Positions 48,179-56,968 of a stretch of 59,761 nt of DNA are shown in pieces. Under the pieces are notes generated by a model, which saw nothing but the letters and a program-made list of their open reading frames with translations, searched no databases and was not told where the DNA came from. Each line of letters opens with the position of its first letter. Within the stretch, counting starts at the first letter, position 1. The stretch is taken from positions 1 through 59,761 of the forward strand of contig JAFAGC010000100.1 of assembly GCA_023423065.1 (NCBI GenBank), read 5' to 3'. The stretch is from Pseudomonadota bacterium. GTDB taxonomy: Bacteria; Pseudomonadota; Gammaproteobacteria; Steroidobacterales; Steroidobacteraceae. Both the position numbers and the translations under genes were made by a program.

Positions 48179-49651
48179 ATGAAGCGCCTGCAAATCATCG
48201 CCTCTTCACTGGCTGCGGTCTGGTTGATCGCGGGCTGCGCCAGCAATCCCGCGACGGGTGGCAAGAACGTCGTCATGGGCACGATGGACGGCGAGAAGAA
48301 GCAGGTCCAGAAGTATCACCAGGAAATCGTCAAAGGCCTCGGTCTGTACGACGACCAGGCGATGCAGGAGTACGTGAACATCGTCGGTCAGCGTGTCGCG
48401 CTCGCGAGCGACATGCCCGAAGAGGAATTCAAGTTCTTCGTCATCGATGACGAGAACATCAATGCGTTCACGACGGGCTGCTGCAACGTCTACGTGAATC
48501 GCGGCCTGCTCGTGAATCTGAATTCGGAAGCCGAACTGGCCGGTGTGCTGGGACACGAGATCGGTCACGTGACCGCGCGCCATCCGGCGCGCCGACAGAC
48601 CCGCGGCATGGCCGCGTCACTCGGCGCAATGGCCGCGGCGATCCTCACTGGATCGAACGCGGTCGGTCAGCTCGCGAGCATCGGTGGCCAGGCGTGGATG
48701 ATGGGCTACGGACGCGAGAACGAAATGGAAGCCGATCGCCTCGGTCTCAAATACATGGTGAAGGCGGGTTACGACCCGGCGTCACTGGCCGGCGTGTTCA
48801 ACATGTTCCAGGCCGGCGAAAAATTCGAGCGGCAGCGCGCGGCGGCCGAAGGCCGCGAGCCGCGCCTCTATCACGGCGTGTTCTCGAGCCATCCCGCCCC
48901 CGACGATCGCGCGGTCCAGGCCGCGAAGGGCTCCGCGAACATCAAGGAAGCACCTCCTGAAGGTTGGCTCGAGCGCCGCAATGAGTATCTGGAAAAGATC
49001 TCCGGCATCGCGTACGGATCGAGCAAGGCGCAGGGCATCGTGCGCGACAACCGCTTCTATCACGCGGAGATGGGCATCACGGTCGCATTCCCGCGAGGCT
49101 GGACGATCGAAAACCTGCGAGACCGGCTCCTTGCGTTCACGCCCAACAAGGATGCGGTGATGCAGATCCTGGTGGACCGCAGGCCGGAAAAACAGGCCGC
49201 GCGCGAATTCCTGCTGAGCAAGCTCAAGGGCCAGTCCGTGTTCAAGGGTGAGCCCATCACCGTCGACGGCAACGAGGGTTACACCTTGGTGGCGCGCAAT
49301 GGTTCGCCGATCGACAACGGGCTTGGACCCGTGCGCTGGGTGGCGATTTATCGCGGCGAAAGCGTGTTCCTCTTCGCGGGGGCGAGCCGTTCCGCCATGA
49401 ATGGCGTCCCCGAAGTCGACGGGCTCATCAAGTCCGTCGCTCACTCGTTGCGCGGCTTGCGCCCCGCGGAATTTCCGCTCGCGGAGCCCTATCGCATCAA
49501 GATCGTGAAGGCCACCGCGCAGACGAAACTCAGCGATTACGCCGCGGAAATGCCTGACGAAAAGTTCAAGAAGGAAACACTCGAGCTCATCAACGCGTTG
49601 TATCCGAACAAGAAGCCGAAAGACGGGCAACTGTTCAAGATCGTCGAGTGA
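48179..49651 (+). CDS. M48 family metalloprotease lipoprotein
   Basis: A 490-residue exported protease. Signal QIIASSLAAVWLIAGC gives an acylated Cys at about 19. The M48 zinc motif is LGHEIGHVTARH, with the third ligand in ENEMEADRLG. FFVIDDENINAFTTGCCNVY is the typical strand before the active site, as in BepA/LoiP-like proteins. A C-terminal domain of about 200 residues after the peptidase is unusual in BepA, which has TPR repeats; here FYHAEMGITVAFPRGWTIEN is seen instead. Probable role in outer-membrane protein quality control. Confidence 0.92.
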   Translation: MKRLQIIASSLAAVWLIAGCASNPATGGKNVVMGTMDGEKKQVQKYHQEIVKGLGLYDDQAMQEYVNIVGQRVALASDMPEEEFKFFVIDDENINAFTTGCCNVYVNRGLLVNLNSEAELAGVLGHEIGHVTARHPARRQTRGMAASLGAMAAAILTGSNAVGQLASIGGQAWMMGYGRENEMEADRLGLKYMVKAGYDPASLAGVFNMFQAGEKFERQRAAAEGREPRLYHGVFSSHPAPDDRAVQAAKGSANIKEAPPEGWLERRNEYLEKISGIAYGSSKAQGIVRDNRFYHAEMGITVAFPRGWTIENLRDRLLAFTPNKDAVMQILVDRRPEKQAAREFLLSKLKGQSVFKGEPITVDGNEGYTLVARNGSPIDNGLGPVRWVAIYRGESVFLFAGASRSAMNGVPEVDGLIKSVAHSLRGLRPAEFPLAEPYRIKIVKATAQTKLSDYAAEMPDEKFKKETLELINALYPNKKPKDGQLFKIVE

Positions 49652-49660
49652 ATCGAATGT

Positions 49661-49682
49661 AACGGGCGTGGCACGGCCCGTT
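49661..49682 (+). terminator. Hairpin behind the M48 protease gene
   Basis: AACGGGC (49661-49667) pairs with GCCCGTT (49676-49682) around an eight-base loop, nine bases after the stop. Only a weak T-content follows, so termination efficiency is doubtful. Confidence 0.45.
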
Positions 49683-49768
49683 GCCTTGATTCCATTGCCG
49701 GACCATGTAAACCTCGTGATCGCCCGGCGCGAGACCTGCGTCGCGCGCCTCCTCAGGATCCCTTTTGC

Positions 49769-51064
49769 ATGTCCGACAAGAAACTGGAACTCATCGACCC
49801 CGCCACCGGCAAGAAAGCCCTGTTACCCGTGCGTTCCGGCACGGTTGGTCCCTCGGTAGTCGACATCGCGCCGCTGGCCAAGGAATTCGGCGCCTTCACG
49901 TACGATCCCGGCTACGGCGCGACCGCCGCGGTCGAGAGCAAGATCACTTATATCGACGGTGACGCGGGCGTCCTCACGCATCGCGGCTACCCGATCGAGC
50001 AGCTCGCCGAGCAGAGCTCGTTCATCGAGGTGGCCTATCTATTGCTGAACGGCAACCTGCCGACCAAGCCGGAGCTCGCGGACTTCGAGAAGAGCATCCG
50101 CAACCACACGATGATCAACGAGTCGCTGCTGCGGTTCTTCGGCGGCTTTCATCACAACGCGCACCCGATGGCGATGGTGTCCGCGGTGGTGGCGTCGATG
50201 TCGGCGTTCTATCACGACTCGATGGACATCCATAACCCGCGGCACCGCGAGATCTTCGCGCACCGCATCGTCGCGAAGCTTCCGACCATCGCGGCCGCGG
50301 CCTACAAGCACTCGCTCGGCCAGCCGTTCATCTATCCGCGCAACGATCTCAACTACTGCGCGAACATGCTGCACATGTTCTTCGCGGTGCCCTGCGAGGA
50401 TTACCAGGTCGACCCGGTCGCGGCCGAAGCGCTCGACCTGCTGTTCATCCTGCACGCCGACCACGAACAGAACGCCAGCACGTCGACCGTGCGGCTCGCG
50501 GGCTCGACCGGCGCCAACCCGTACGCGGCCATCTCGTCCGGCGTATCGGCGTTGTGGGGTCCGGCGCATGGCGGCGCGAACGAAGCCGTGCTCGAGATGC
50601 TCGAGCAGATCGGCACCGCCGACCAGATTCCGAAGTACCTCGCGATGGCAAAGGACAAGTCGAGTCACTTCCGCCTCATGGGCTTCGGCCACCGCGTCTA
50701 CAAGAACTTCGATCCGCGCGCGAAGATCATCCGCGCGATGTGCCACAAGGTGCTGGCGAAGCTCGGCAAGCAGGACAACCCGCTGTTCGAACTTGCGCTG
50801 AAGCTCGAGGAGATCGCGCTCAAGGACGAGTACTTCGTCGCGCGCAAGCTCTATCCGAATGTCGACTTCTACTCGGGGATCATCTACTCGGCGCTGGGCA
50901 TTCCGCGCTCGATGTTCACGGTGATGTTCGCGATCGCGCGCACCGTCGGATGGGTGGCGCACTGGCAGGAAATGATCTCGGATCCGGCGATGCGCATCGG
51001 CCGTCCGCGCCAGCTCTACACCGGCCCGACGCAGCGGGATTACGTGGATATCGGAAAGCGCTGA
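49769..51064 (+). CDS. gltA: Citrate synthase
   Basis: It condenses acetyl-CoA with oxaloacetate. The 431-residue protein is the long, hexameric, NADH-sensitive type of Gram-negative bacteria by length. The N-terminal domain has DPGYGATAAVESKITYIDGD and GVLTHRGYPIEQLAE. Catalytic residues lie in LWGPAHGGANEA, FGHRVYKNFDPR and NVDFYSGIIY. An in-frame start near 49769 follows a T-rich stretch; the gene appears to be on its own. Confidence 0.97.
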   Translation: MSDKKLELIDPATGKKALLPVRSGTVGPSVVDIAPLAKEFGAFTYDPGYGATAAVESKITYIDGDAGVLTHRGYPIEQLAEQSSFIEVAYLLLNGNLPTKPELADFEKSIRNHTMINESLLRFFGGFHHNAHPMAMVSAVVASMSAFYHDSMDIHNPRHREIFAHRIVAKLPTIAAAAYKHSLGQPFIYPRNDLNYCANMLHMFFAVPCEDYQVDPVAAEALDLLFILHADHEQNASTSTVRLAGSTGANPYAAISSGVSALWGPAHGGANEAVLEMLEQIGTADQIPKYLAMAKDKSSHFRLMGFGHRVYKNFDPRAKIIRAMCHKVLAKLGKQDNPLFELALKLEEIALKDEYFVARKLYPNVDFYSGIIYSALGIPRSMFTVMFAIARTVGWVAHWQEMISDPAMRIGRPRQLYTGPTQRDYVDIGKR

Positions 51065-51105
51065 TCGCGCTTCGCGACGCTTCTCGCCCGACCTGAACAG
51101 ACGAT

Positions 51106-51131
51106 CCGGCCACGGCGCCCGCCGTGTCCGG
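51106..51131. terminator. Hairpin between convergent gltA and the 210-aa gene
   Basis: CACGGC (51111-51116), GCCC, GCCGTG (51121-51126) with outer CCGG/CCGG pairs lies between the two convergent stops. No T-run follows on either strand, so it is at best a weak bidirectional terminator. Confidence 0.4.
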
Positions 51132-51147
51132 GTCAAACTACTCGACC

Positions 51148-51780
51148 CTATTCGACGAGGCTGCGCTCGCCGGATTGCAGCTCGAGAAGGGCCTCGACCT
51201 CGTCCGCGTCGATGCGGCGCATCGGTTTGCCGTCGATCGGGCTCACGGGCGCCTGCCGGATCCCGTCGACGGGGAATACGGTCGCGTCGACCTCGTGATC
51301 GTCGAATTCGAAATGCACACCGGGATACGAGACGACGCGGTCCGAGCCGTAGCGCACGCGTCGCTCCACGACTTCGTGCTCGATTCCGAGATCCATGAGG
51401 CGGAAGGTGATCGACTCCGGCTGCTCCGCGAACAGGTGGAGCTGGATATCGTTGTGCTCCGTCGCGGTACCCGCGAGCACCGAGCCCACCAGCCGCGGTT
51501 CGAAGTCCGACAGCATGTGCATCGCCGAGAGCGCGGCACTGCGTTGCGCGGCGATCGTCTGCGTGTGCCTGTCGCCGCCGAAGAGCCGCTGGTATTCGGC
51601 CAGTGCGTTTTCGATCTCCGTGTTTCGCGGCAACACGGCGCCGTCGACAACGCCGAAACGCTCGGCCGCCTTGCGCTTGGCGGTCAGGAAATCCCGGATT
51701 CCGTGCTCGGACATGATGCGTGCGGCCTCCTGCGCGAGCGCGCGGCGTAGATTTTCCGCTCGGGGAGGCAGCTTCTTCAT
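51148..51780 (-). CDS. Uncharacterised 210-aa protein coupled to mrcA
   Basis: A soluble-looking 210-residue protein starting MKKLPPRAENLRRALAQEAA. Notable blocks are RIMSEHGIRDFLTAKRKAAE, LPRNTEIENALAEYQRLFGG, FEPRLVGSVLAGTATEHNDI, QLHLFAEQPESITFRLMDLG and VHFEFDDHEVDATVFPVDGI. The LVGSV...HNDIQLHLF part recalls a nucleotidyltransferase-like core (G-S, then D-x-x-L), but this is weak. The gene sits one base after the mrcA stop and is surely co-transcribed. Function unknown. Confidence 0.75.
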   Translation of the reverse strand: MKKLPPRAENLRRALAQEAARIMSEHGIRDFLTAKRKAAERFGVVDGAVLPRNTEIENALAEYQRLFGGDRHTQTIAAQRSAALSAMHMLSDFEPRLVGSVLAGTATEHNDIQLHLFAEQPESITFRLMDLGIEHEVVERRVRYGSDRVVSYPGVHFEFDDHEVDATVFPVDGIRQAPVSPIDGKPMRRIDADEVEALLELQSGERSLVE

Positions 51781-51781
51781 G

Positions 51782-54271
51782 TCAGAAAATCGGATCGGCT
51801 CCGCCTTGTGCTGGGTCCGGAGAGACCGTGTCCACCGAGTGTAGCCCGGGCGCGATGTCGCCGACGTAGCCTTCTTCGGTCGGTAGCATGTCCACTCGGA
51901 AATATTCGAACACGGGATCGAGATCGGCGTCGCGTCGGCCGCCGGTCGAGGCATTCACCTTCATCTCGATGATCCCTTCGGGCGGCGCGGGTCTTCGCTC
52001 CGGAACGCCGCGCAGTGCTTCGCGCATGAAGTCCACCCAGATGGGCACCGCGGTCGGCGCGCCTTCCTCGCCTTCGCCGAGCGGACGATTGTCGTCGGTG
52101 CCGACCCAGACGGTGGCCACCAGGCTGTCGTTGAAGCCGTTGAACCAGGTGTCGACGGAGGAGTTCGACGTGCCCGTCTTGCCGCGCAGGTCCGTGCGGC
52201 CGAGCGCGAGCGCGCGCCTGCCAGTGCCGCGCGTGATGACTTCTCTCATGATGTCGTTCATGAGGAACGATACCTGCGGCGAGATGACTCGCGGAGCGGG
52301 ATCGGCATGACGCGTCACTGCGGCGAGGGGTGACGGCGGCAGGTTGGTCGCGCTCGCGGTCTTCTTTGCGAGTTCGGTCTCGGTGATCGTCGAGATCGGC
52401 TGCACGCACTCGGCGCATACGGCCTGCGGTTCGGCCGCATACACGATCTGGCCACCCGGTCCCTCGATGCGGTCGATGTAGAACGGGGTCACCTTGTAGC
52501 CGCCGTTGGCGAATACCGCGAAACCGTTCGCGATCTCGAGCGGCGTCGCCTGCATGCTGCCGAGCGCCAGCGTGAGGTTGTTAGGCAGCTGGTCCTTCGA
52601 GAATCCGAAGTTCTGGACGTAGTCGATCACGGGAGCCACACCCATCGCCTGCAACAGGCGGATCGAGACCAGGTTGCGCGACATCACGAGCGCGTCGCGC
52701 AGGCGCATCGGCCCGCGGAATCCACCGCCCGCGTTCTTCGGACGCCAGACCTCCTCGAGGTTCGGGTCGTCGAAAATGATGGGCGCGTCGAGCATCATCG
52801 AAGCGGGCGTGAAGTTCCCGGCGAGCGCCGCGGCATACATGAATGGTTTGAAGCCCGAACCGGGCTGGCGTCGCGCCATCGTGACGCGGTTGAACTTGCC
52901 GAGACCCTTGTCGAAGTAATCGAATCCGCCGACCAGCGACATGATGGCGCCGTTGTTGGGATCGATGGCGACGAGCGCGCCTTCCGCTTCGGGGATCTGC
53001 GCGAGCGCCGCGGGCGCGTCGGACTTCTCGCGCACGACGTAGACGACGTCGCCCGTGGAGACGATTTCCGCCGCGGTCTTGGGTTCCGGCCCCAGCGCCA
53101 CTTCGCTCACGGTGCGCCGCGCCCAGGACATCGAGGGCCAGTCCATATCCGCCATGCCCTGGCCCTTCACGTACACGCGCGCCTGCTTCTCGCCGACCGA
53201 CGTCACGATCGCCGGCGTGAGAATGCCGACCACGCCGTATTCGTCGAGCAGGGTCTCGAGCGCTTCCTCGGTCTCGCTGCCGTCGAGATCGACCTTCGAC
53301 GTCGCGCCTCGCCAGCCGTGGCGCCGGTCGTAATTGACCAGACCGATGCGCACCGCGCGGTTGGCGGCCTTCTGCAGCCGGCCGTCGATGGTCGTGTAAA
53401 CCTTGTAGCCCGCGCTTTGCGCGGCTTCGCCGAACCTGCGGATGACCTCGAGGCGCACCATTTCGGCGACGTACGGAGCTTCGACGTCCGCGAGGGCGCG
53501 GTGCGCCTTCGCTCTAACTACTTCACGCGCGGCGGCATCGGCCTGCGCCTGATCGATGAAACCGAGTTCGCGCATGCGGCGCAACACGTAGCCGCGGCGT
53601 TCCGCGGCCCCGGCCGGATTGCTGATCGGGTTGAAGCGCGAAGGCCACTGCGGCACGCGCGCGAGTGTCGCGGCCTCACTGAGCGTGAGCTGGTCGAGCT
53701 GCTTCCCGAAGTAGGTTTCCGCGGCGGCGGCGACACCGTACGCGCGCTGTCCGAAGAAAATGACGTTCAGATAAAGCGCGAGGATTTCTTCCTTGCTGAA
53801 TTCGCGCTCGAGCCGGTACGTGACGAATGCTTCCTGCAGCTTGCGCCGGATCGTCTGTTCCTGCGTGAAGAACGCGCTGCGCGCGGCCTGCATCGTGATC
53901 GTGCTGCCGCCCTGCGTGTTGCCGGACGTCACGTTGACGAACAGGCTGCGCAGAATGCCCTGCCAGTCGAAACCATGGTGTTCGAAGAAGCGGTCGTCCT
54001 CGGCCGCGATGAACGCGTTCTTCACAATGTCCGGGATCTGCTCGAATCGCACGGGGTTGCGGCGCTGCTCGCCGATCTGCGCGATGAGCTCGCCATTGCG
54101 CGTGTAGACGCGCAGCGGCACGGAAAGCTCGTTGTTCTTCATCGCCGCGACGGTCGGAAGCGTCGGCTCGAGGTACACGTAGCTGCTGACGAAGGCATAC
54201 GCGATCGCAAGTGTGAACGCCGTCACACCCATGAGGATCTTTACAGTAATGCGAAAGTAGTTTGGCTTCAC
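51782..54271 (-). CDS. mrcA: Penicillin-binding protein 1A
   Basis: Bifunctional peptidoglycan transglycosylase/transpeptidase anchored in the inner membrane. The 829-residue protein has an N-terminal span (ILMGVTAFTLAIAYAFVSSY), the glycosyltransferase motif AAEDDRFFEHHG with GGSTITMQ, RKLQEAFVTYRLEREFSKEE, an inserted OB-like domain, and transpeptidase motifs PGSGFKPFMYAAAL (SxxK), SRN and KTGTSN. Start is GTG 54271. It is divergent from the pil operon, the usual arrangement. Confidence 0.97.
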   Translation of the reverse strand: MKPNYFRITVKILMGVTAFTLAIAYAFVSSYVYLEPTLPTVAAMKNNELSVPLRVYTRNGELIAQIGEQRRNPVRFEQIPDIVKNAFIAAEDDRFFEHHGFDWQGILRSLFVNVTSGNTQGGSTITMQAARSAFFTQEQTIRRKLQEAFVTYRLEREFSKEEILALYLNVIFFGQRAYGVAAAAETYFGKQLDQLTLSEAATLARVPQWPSRFNPISNPAGAAERRGYVLRRMRELGFIDQAQADAAAREVVRAKAHRALADVEAPYVAEMVRLEVIRRFGEAAQSAGYKVYTTIDGRLQKAANRAVRIGLVNYDRRHGWRGATSKVDLDGSETEEALETLLDEYGVVGILTPAIVTSVGEKQARVYVKGQGMADMDWPSMSWARRTVSEVALGPEPKTAAEIVSTGDVVYVVREKSDAPAALAQIPEAEGALVAIDPNNGAIMSLVGGFDYFDKGLGKFNRVTMARRQPGSGFKPFMYAAALAGNFTPASMMLDAPIIFDDPNLEEVWRPKNAGGGFRGPMRLRDALVMSRNLVSIRLLQAMGVAPVIDYVQNFGFSKDQLPNNLTLALGSMQATPLEIANGFAVFANGGYKVTPFYIDRIEGPGGQIVYAAEPQAVCAECVQPISTITETELAKKTASATNLPPSPLAAVTRHADPAPRVISPQVSFLMNDIMREVITRGTGRRALALGRTDLRGKTGTSNSSVDTWFNGFNDSLVATVWVGTDDNRPLGEGEEGAPTAVPIWVDFMREALRGVPERRPAPPEGIIEMKVNASTGGRRDADLDPVFEYFRVDMLPTEEGYVGDIAPGLHSVDTVSPDPAQGGADPIF

Positions 54272-54290
54272 AGAATCCGGTTCTCATCCA

Positions 54291-54318
54291 TTGCGCAAGC
54301 AAGCGGTGCTGGCATAGT
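54291..54318 (+). promoter_or_regulatory. Predicted promoter of the riboswitch-pil transcript
   Basis: TTGCGC (54291-54296) and CATAGT (54313-54318) are 16 bases apart, pointing to the plus strand. Transcription would begin near 54325, at the 5' edge of the riboswitch. Confidence 0.45.
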
Positions 54319-54324
54319 AACCGC

Positions 54325-54412
54325 CGACGATATGCATACTCACCGAAAGGTGGGGACGCAAAGCTTCCGGTCTAAGGGCCTGCATTGGCCTACGACAGCG
54401 GGGTTGCCGGCT
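54325..54412 (+). ncRNA. Cyclic di-GMP-I (GEMM-I) riboswitch
   Basis: The conserved core is present in order: CACCGAAAGGTG (hairpin with GAAA tetraloop), GGGACGCAAAGC, TTCCGGTCTAA, then AGCGGGGTTGCCGG closing the second hairpin. These are the hallmark elements of GEMM-I aptamers that bind c-di-GMP. The RNA reads on the plus strand, between mrcA and pilM, about 230 bases before pilM. It therefore would couple type IV pilus assembly genes to the second messenger. A CCCGTT/AACGGG stem (about 54480-54514) follows, without a T-run. Confidence 0.9.
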
Positions 54413-54569
54413 CGAACATTCCAGTTCGAGTTGATACGGGTAACTGCCCACTGGTTCCAATGCGCGCCTCGTTTCGGACGCCCGTTCCCACTGTCTGCGG
54501 ACCACAACGGGATAACCCGATGAATCCGCAAGTTTCGTGAGGAGCGTCTCGTTCTATTTAACTTCACGC

Positions 54570-54578
54570 TGATATATA
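54570..54578 (+). promoter_or_regulatory. Extended -10 promoter downstream of the riboswitch
   Basis: TGATATATA carries the TGn extension and a TATATA -10 element in an AT-rich stretch about 60 bases before pilM. If active it would give transcripts that bypass the riboswitch. No good -35 is seen, as expected for extended -10 promoters. Confidence 0.45.
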
Positions 54579-54639
54579 GTGTCTTGGGTTTAAGACAGGT
54601 CGCGCGATTCCGCTGTAACACTTTGAAAGGACTGCGAAA

Positions 54640-55704
54640 GTGCTGTTCCTAACTCGCAAGTATCGTCCGGTTCTCGGACTTGACATAACAACTTCCTCGG
54701 TGAAGTTGATCGAGCTGGTCATGAGCGGGGGCTCCTACCGGGTGGAGTCGTACGCGGCTGAACCGACGCCCCAGAACGCCATGAACGAAAAGGCCATCGT
54801 CGACGCGGAAGCGGTCGGCGAGGCGATCCGTCGCGCGGTGAAACGGTCCGGCGCGGGTGCGAAGGAAGTGGCAATCGCGATCTCCGGCGACGCCGCGATC
54901 ACGAAGGTCATCCAGATGCCGCGCTCGTTGCGCGAGCGCGACCTCGAAGCGCAGGTCGAGCTGCAGGCCGACCAGTACATCCCCTTCCCGATGGACGAAG
55001 TCTCTTACGACTTCGAAGTACTCGGTCCCTCGGAGAAAGATCCCGAGACGAACGACGTGCTGCTCGTCGCGACTCGCACGGAAAACGTGGAGCAGCGCCA
55101 GGCCGCGGTGAACGCGGCGGGCCTCACCGCGAAGATCGTCGACGTCGAAGCGTTCGCGCTCGAGAACGCCTGCAAACTCATGACGCACCAGATGCCCGAT
55201 GGCGGTATCGATCGCACGATCGCGGTCGTCGACTTCGGCGCGAGCAGCACCACGTTCAGCGTGCTGCGCAATCTCAAGGTCATCTACACGCGTGACTTCG
55301 CGTTCGGTGGGCAGCAGCTCACCGAAGAAATCATGCGTACGTACGGACTGTCGATGGAAGAAGCCGGCCGCGCCAAGAAAGAAGGCGGTCTGCCGGGCAA
55401 CTTCCAGGCCGAAGTGCTCGACCCGTTCATCGACGACATGACGCAGCAGGTCAGCCGCTCGCTGCAGTTCTATCTCGCGTCGGGCTCGGGCCGCGATCAG
55501 CCGGAGAAGATTCTCGTGTGCGGCGGTTGCGCCAACATCTCGGGTGTTTCCGACGTCATTTCCAGCCGCGTGGGCATCACCGCAGAAAAAGGTGATCCGC
55601 TCGGTCAGATGAAACTCTCCTCGCGCGCCAAGGCGCAGGCTGTCGCGCGTGACGCGACCGCGCTGCTCACGGCCTGCGGACTCGCACTGCGGAGCTTCGA
55701 CTAA
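54640..55704 (+). CDS. pilM: Type IV pilus inner-membrane platform protein PilM
   Basis: Cytoplasmic actin-like ATPase of the type IV pilus alignment complex, binding the PilN N-terminus. The 354-residue protein begins MLFLTRKYRPVLGLDITTSS and has AVVDFGASSTTFSVLR, LQFYLASGSGRDQPEKILVC and GGCANISGVSD, typical of the actin fold. Start is GTG 54640 with AAAGGA upstream. The stop overlaps pilN by one base. It lies behind the c-di-GMP riboswitch. Confidence 0.97.
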   Translation: MLFLTRKYRPVLGLDITTSSVKLIELVMSGGSYRVESYAAEPTPQNAMNEKAIVDAEAVGEAIRRAVKRSGAGAKEVAIAISGDAAITKVIQMPRSLRERDLEAQVELQADQYIPFPMDEVSYDFEVLGPSEKDPETNDVLLVATRTENVEQRQAAVNAAGLTAKIVDVEAFALENACKLMTHQMPDGGIDRTIAVVDFGASSTTFSVLRNLKVIYTRDFAFGGQQLTEEIMRTYGLSMEEAGRAKKEGGLPGNFQAEVLDPFIDDMTQQVSRSLQFYLASGSGRDQPEKILVCGGCANISGVSDVISSRVGITAEKGDPLGQMKLSSRAKAQAVARDATALLTACGLALRSFD

Positions 55705-56300
55705 TGCCTCGCATAAACCTACTCCCCTGGCGCGATGAAGAACGCAAGGAGCGAAAGCTCAAATTCCTCGTGGCCCTCGGCGGCGCGGCGGTGGGCGCCT
55801 GTCTCACGGCGTTCTGCGGCTACCTGCTGATGGACTCGATGATCAGCGCGCAGGAAGCCCGTAACGCGGTGCTCGACGAAAAGATCGCGGAGCTCGACAA
55901 GCAGATCGAGAAGATCAACAGCCTCGAGGCCGACAAGGCGCGCTTCATCGCGCGCATGGAAGTCATCGAGAAGCTGCAGCGCTCGCGTCCCGAGATCGTT
56001 CACGTATTCGACGAGATCGCCAAGCAGCTGCCTGACGGGGTCTACCTGACCCAGATCTCGCAGACCGGCTCGCGCCTGAAGTTCGAAGGCGTCGCGCAGT
56101 CGTCGACGCGCGTGTCCGCGTTCATGCGCAACATCGACAGTTCCGATTACCTCACGAAGCCCGAGCTCGAAGTCGTCGAGACCAAGAAGGACAACGTGAC
56201 CGGCGCGACGTTCGTACTGACGGCCGAGCAGAAGAGCGCGGTCGAGCAGGAGCCGGAGAACACCAAACCGAAGCGACGCGTCGCGTCGGCGGGAGGCTGA
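55704..56300 (+). CDS. pilN: Type IV pilus assembly protein PilN
   Basis: Single-span inner-membrane protein linking PilM to PilO. The 198-residue product starts MPRINLLPWRDEERKERK, the conserved PilM-binding motif, followed by one membrane span (about 24-47), a coiled coil (EKIAELDKQIEKINSLEADK) and a periplasmic ferredoxin-like domain (LPDGVYLTQISQTGSRLKFE). The C-terminus is basic and may be disordered. Confidence 0.96.
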   Translation: MPRINLLPWRDEERKERKLKFLVALGGAAVGACLTAFCGYLLMDSMISAQEARNAVLDEKIAELDKQIEKINSLEADKARFIARMEVIEKLQRSRPEIVHVFDEIAKQLPDGVYLTQISQTGSRLKFEGVAQSSTRVSAFMRNIDSSDYLTKPELEVVETKKDNVTGATFVLTAEQKSAVEQEPENTKPKRRVASAGG

Positions 56301-56302
56301 CC

Positions 56303-56968
56303 GTGAGCTTCATTGACGATCTCAAGACTCTCGACCCCAACGATCCGGGGCGCTGGCCCGCGCCGGTGCGGACCGGCACCGTCGCACTGTGCTTCGTGGT
56401 TCTCACGTCGGTGCTCTTCTATTTCCTCGTGTGGAGCGACAAGAAGCCCGAGCTCGAACGCGCACAGCAGGCGGAGCTGGAGCGGCGCACAACCTTCAAG
56501 CAGAAGCACTCGAAGGCCGTGAATCTCGCGGTCTACCAGCAGCAGCTCGCGGACATCGAGCGCTCGTTCGGCGCCCTGCTGCGCCAGCTGCCCGGCAAGA
56601 CCGAAGTGCCCAACCTGCTCGTCGACATCTCGCAGGTCGGTGTCGGCGCAGGCCTCGAAGAAAAACTCTTCCAGCCGGCGCCGGAAATCAAGAAGGATTT
56701 CTACGCCGAACTACCGATCAAGATCCGGCTGACGGGCTCCTATCACCAGATGGGCGAGTTCGTGAGCGGCATTGCCGCGCTGCCTCGCATCGTCACGCTG
56801 CACGAGATATCGATCAAATCGGATAACAAGGATGCCTACGACCAGCTCGTGTTCGAGCTGACCGCCAAGACATTCCGTTACCTCGATGACGCGGAAGTCG
56901 CCGAGGTCGAGAAAGCCAAGGCGGCGGACGGCGCCGCAGCCAAGGGCAAGAGAAGGCCGAAGGCCTGA
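56303..56968 (+). CDS. pilO: Type IV pilus assembly protein PilO
   Basis: Inner-membrane partner of PilN. The 221-residue protein has a GTG start, one membrane span (VALCFVVLTSVLFYFLVW), a coiled coil with VNLAVYQQQLADIERSFGAL, and the motif LRQLPGKTEVPNLLVDISQV typical of PilO. The C-terminus ends in a short Lys-rich tail. It overlaps pilP by one base. Confidence 0.96.
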   Translation: MSFIDDLKTLDPNDPGRWPAPVRTGTVALCFVVLTSVLFYFLVWSDKKPELERAQQAELERRTTFKQKHSKAVNLAVYQQQLADIERSFGALLRQLPGKTEVPNLLVDISQVGVGAGLEEKLFQPAPEIKKDFYAELPIKIRLTGSYHQMGEFVSGIAALPRIVTLHEISIKSDNKDAYDQLVFELTAKTFRYLDDAEVAEVEKAKAADGAAAKGKRRPKA

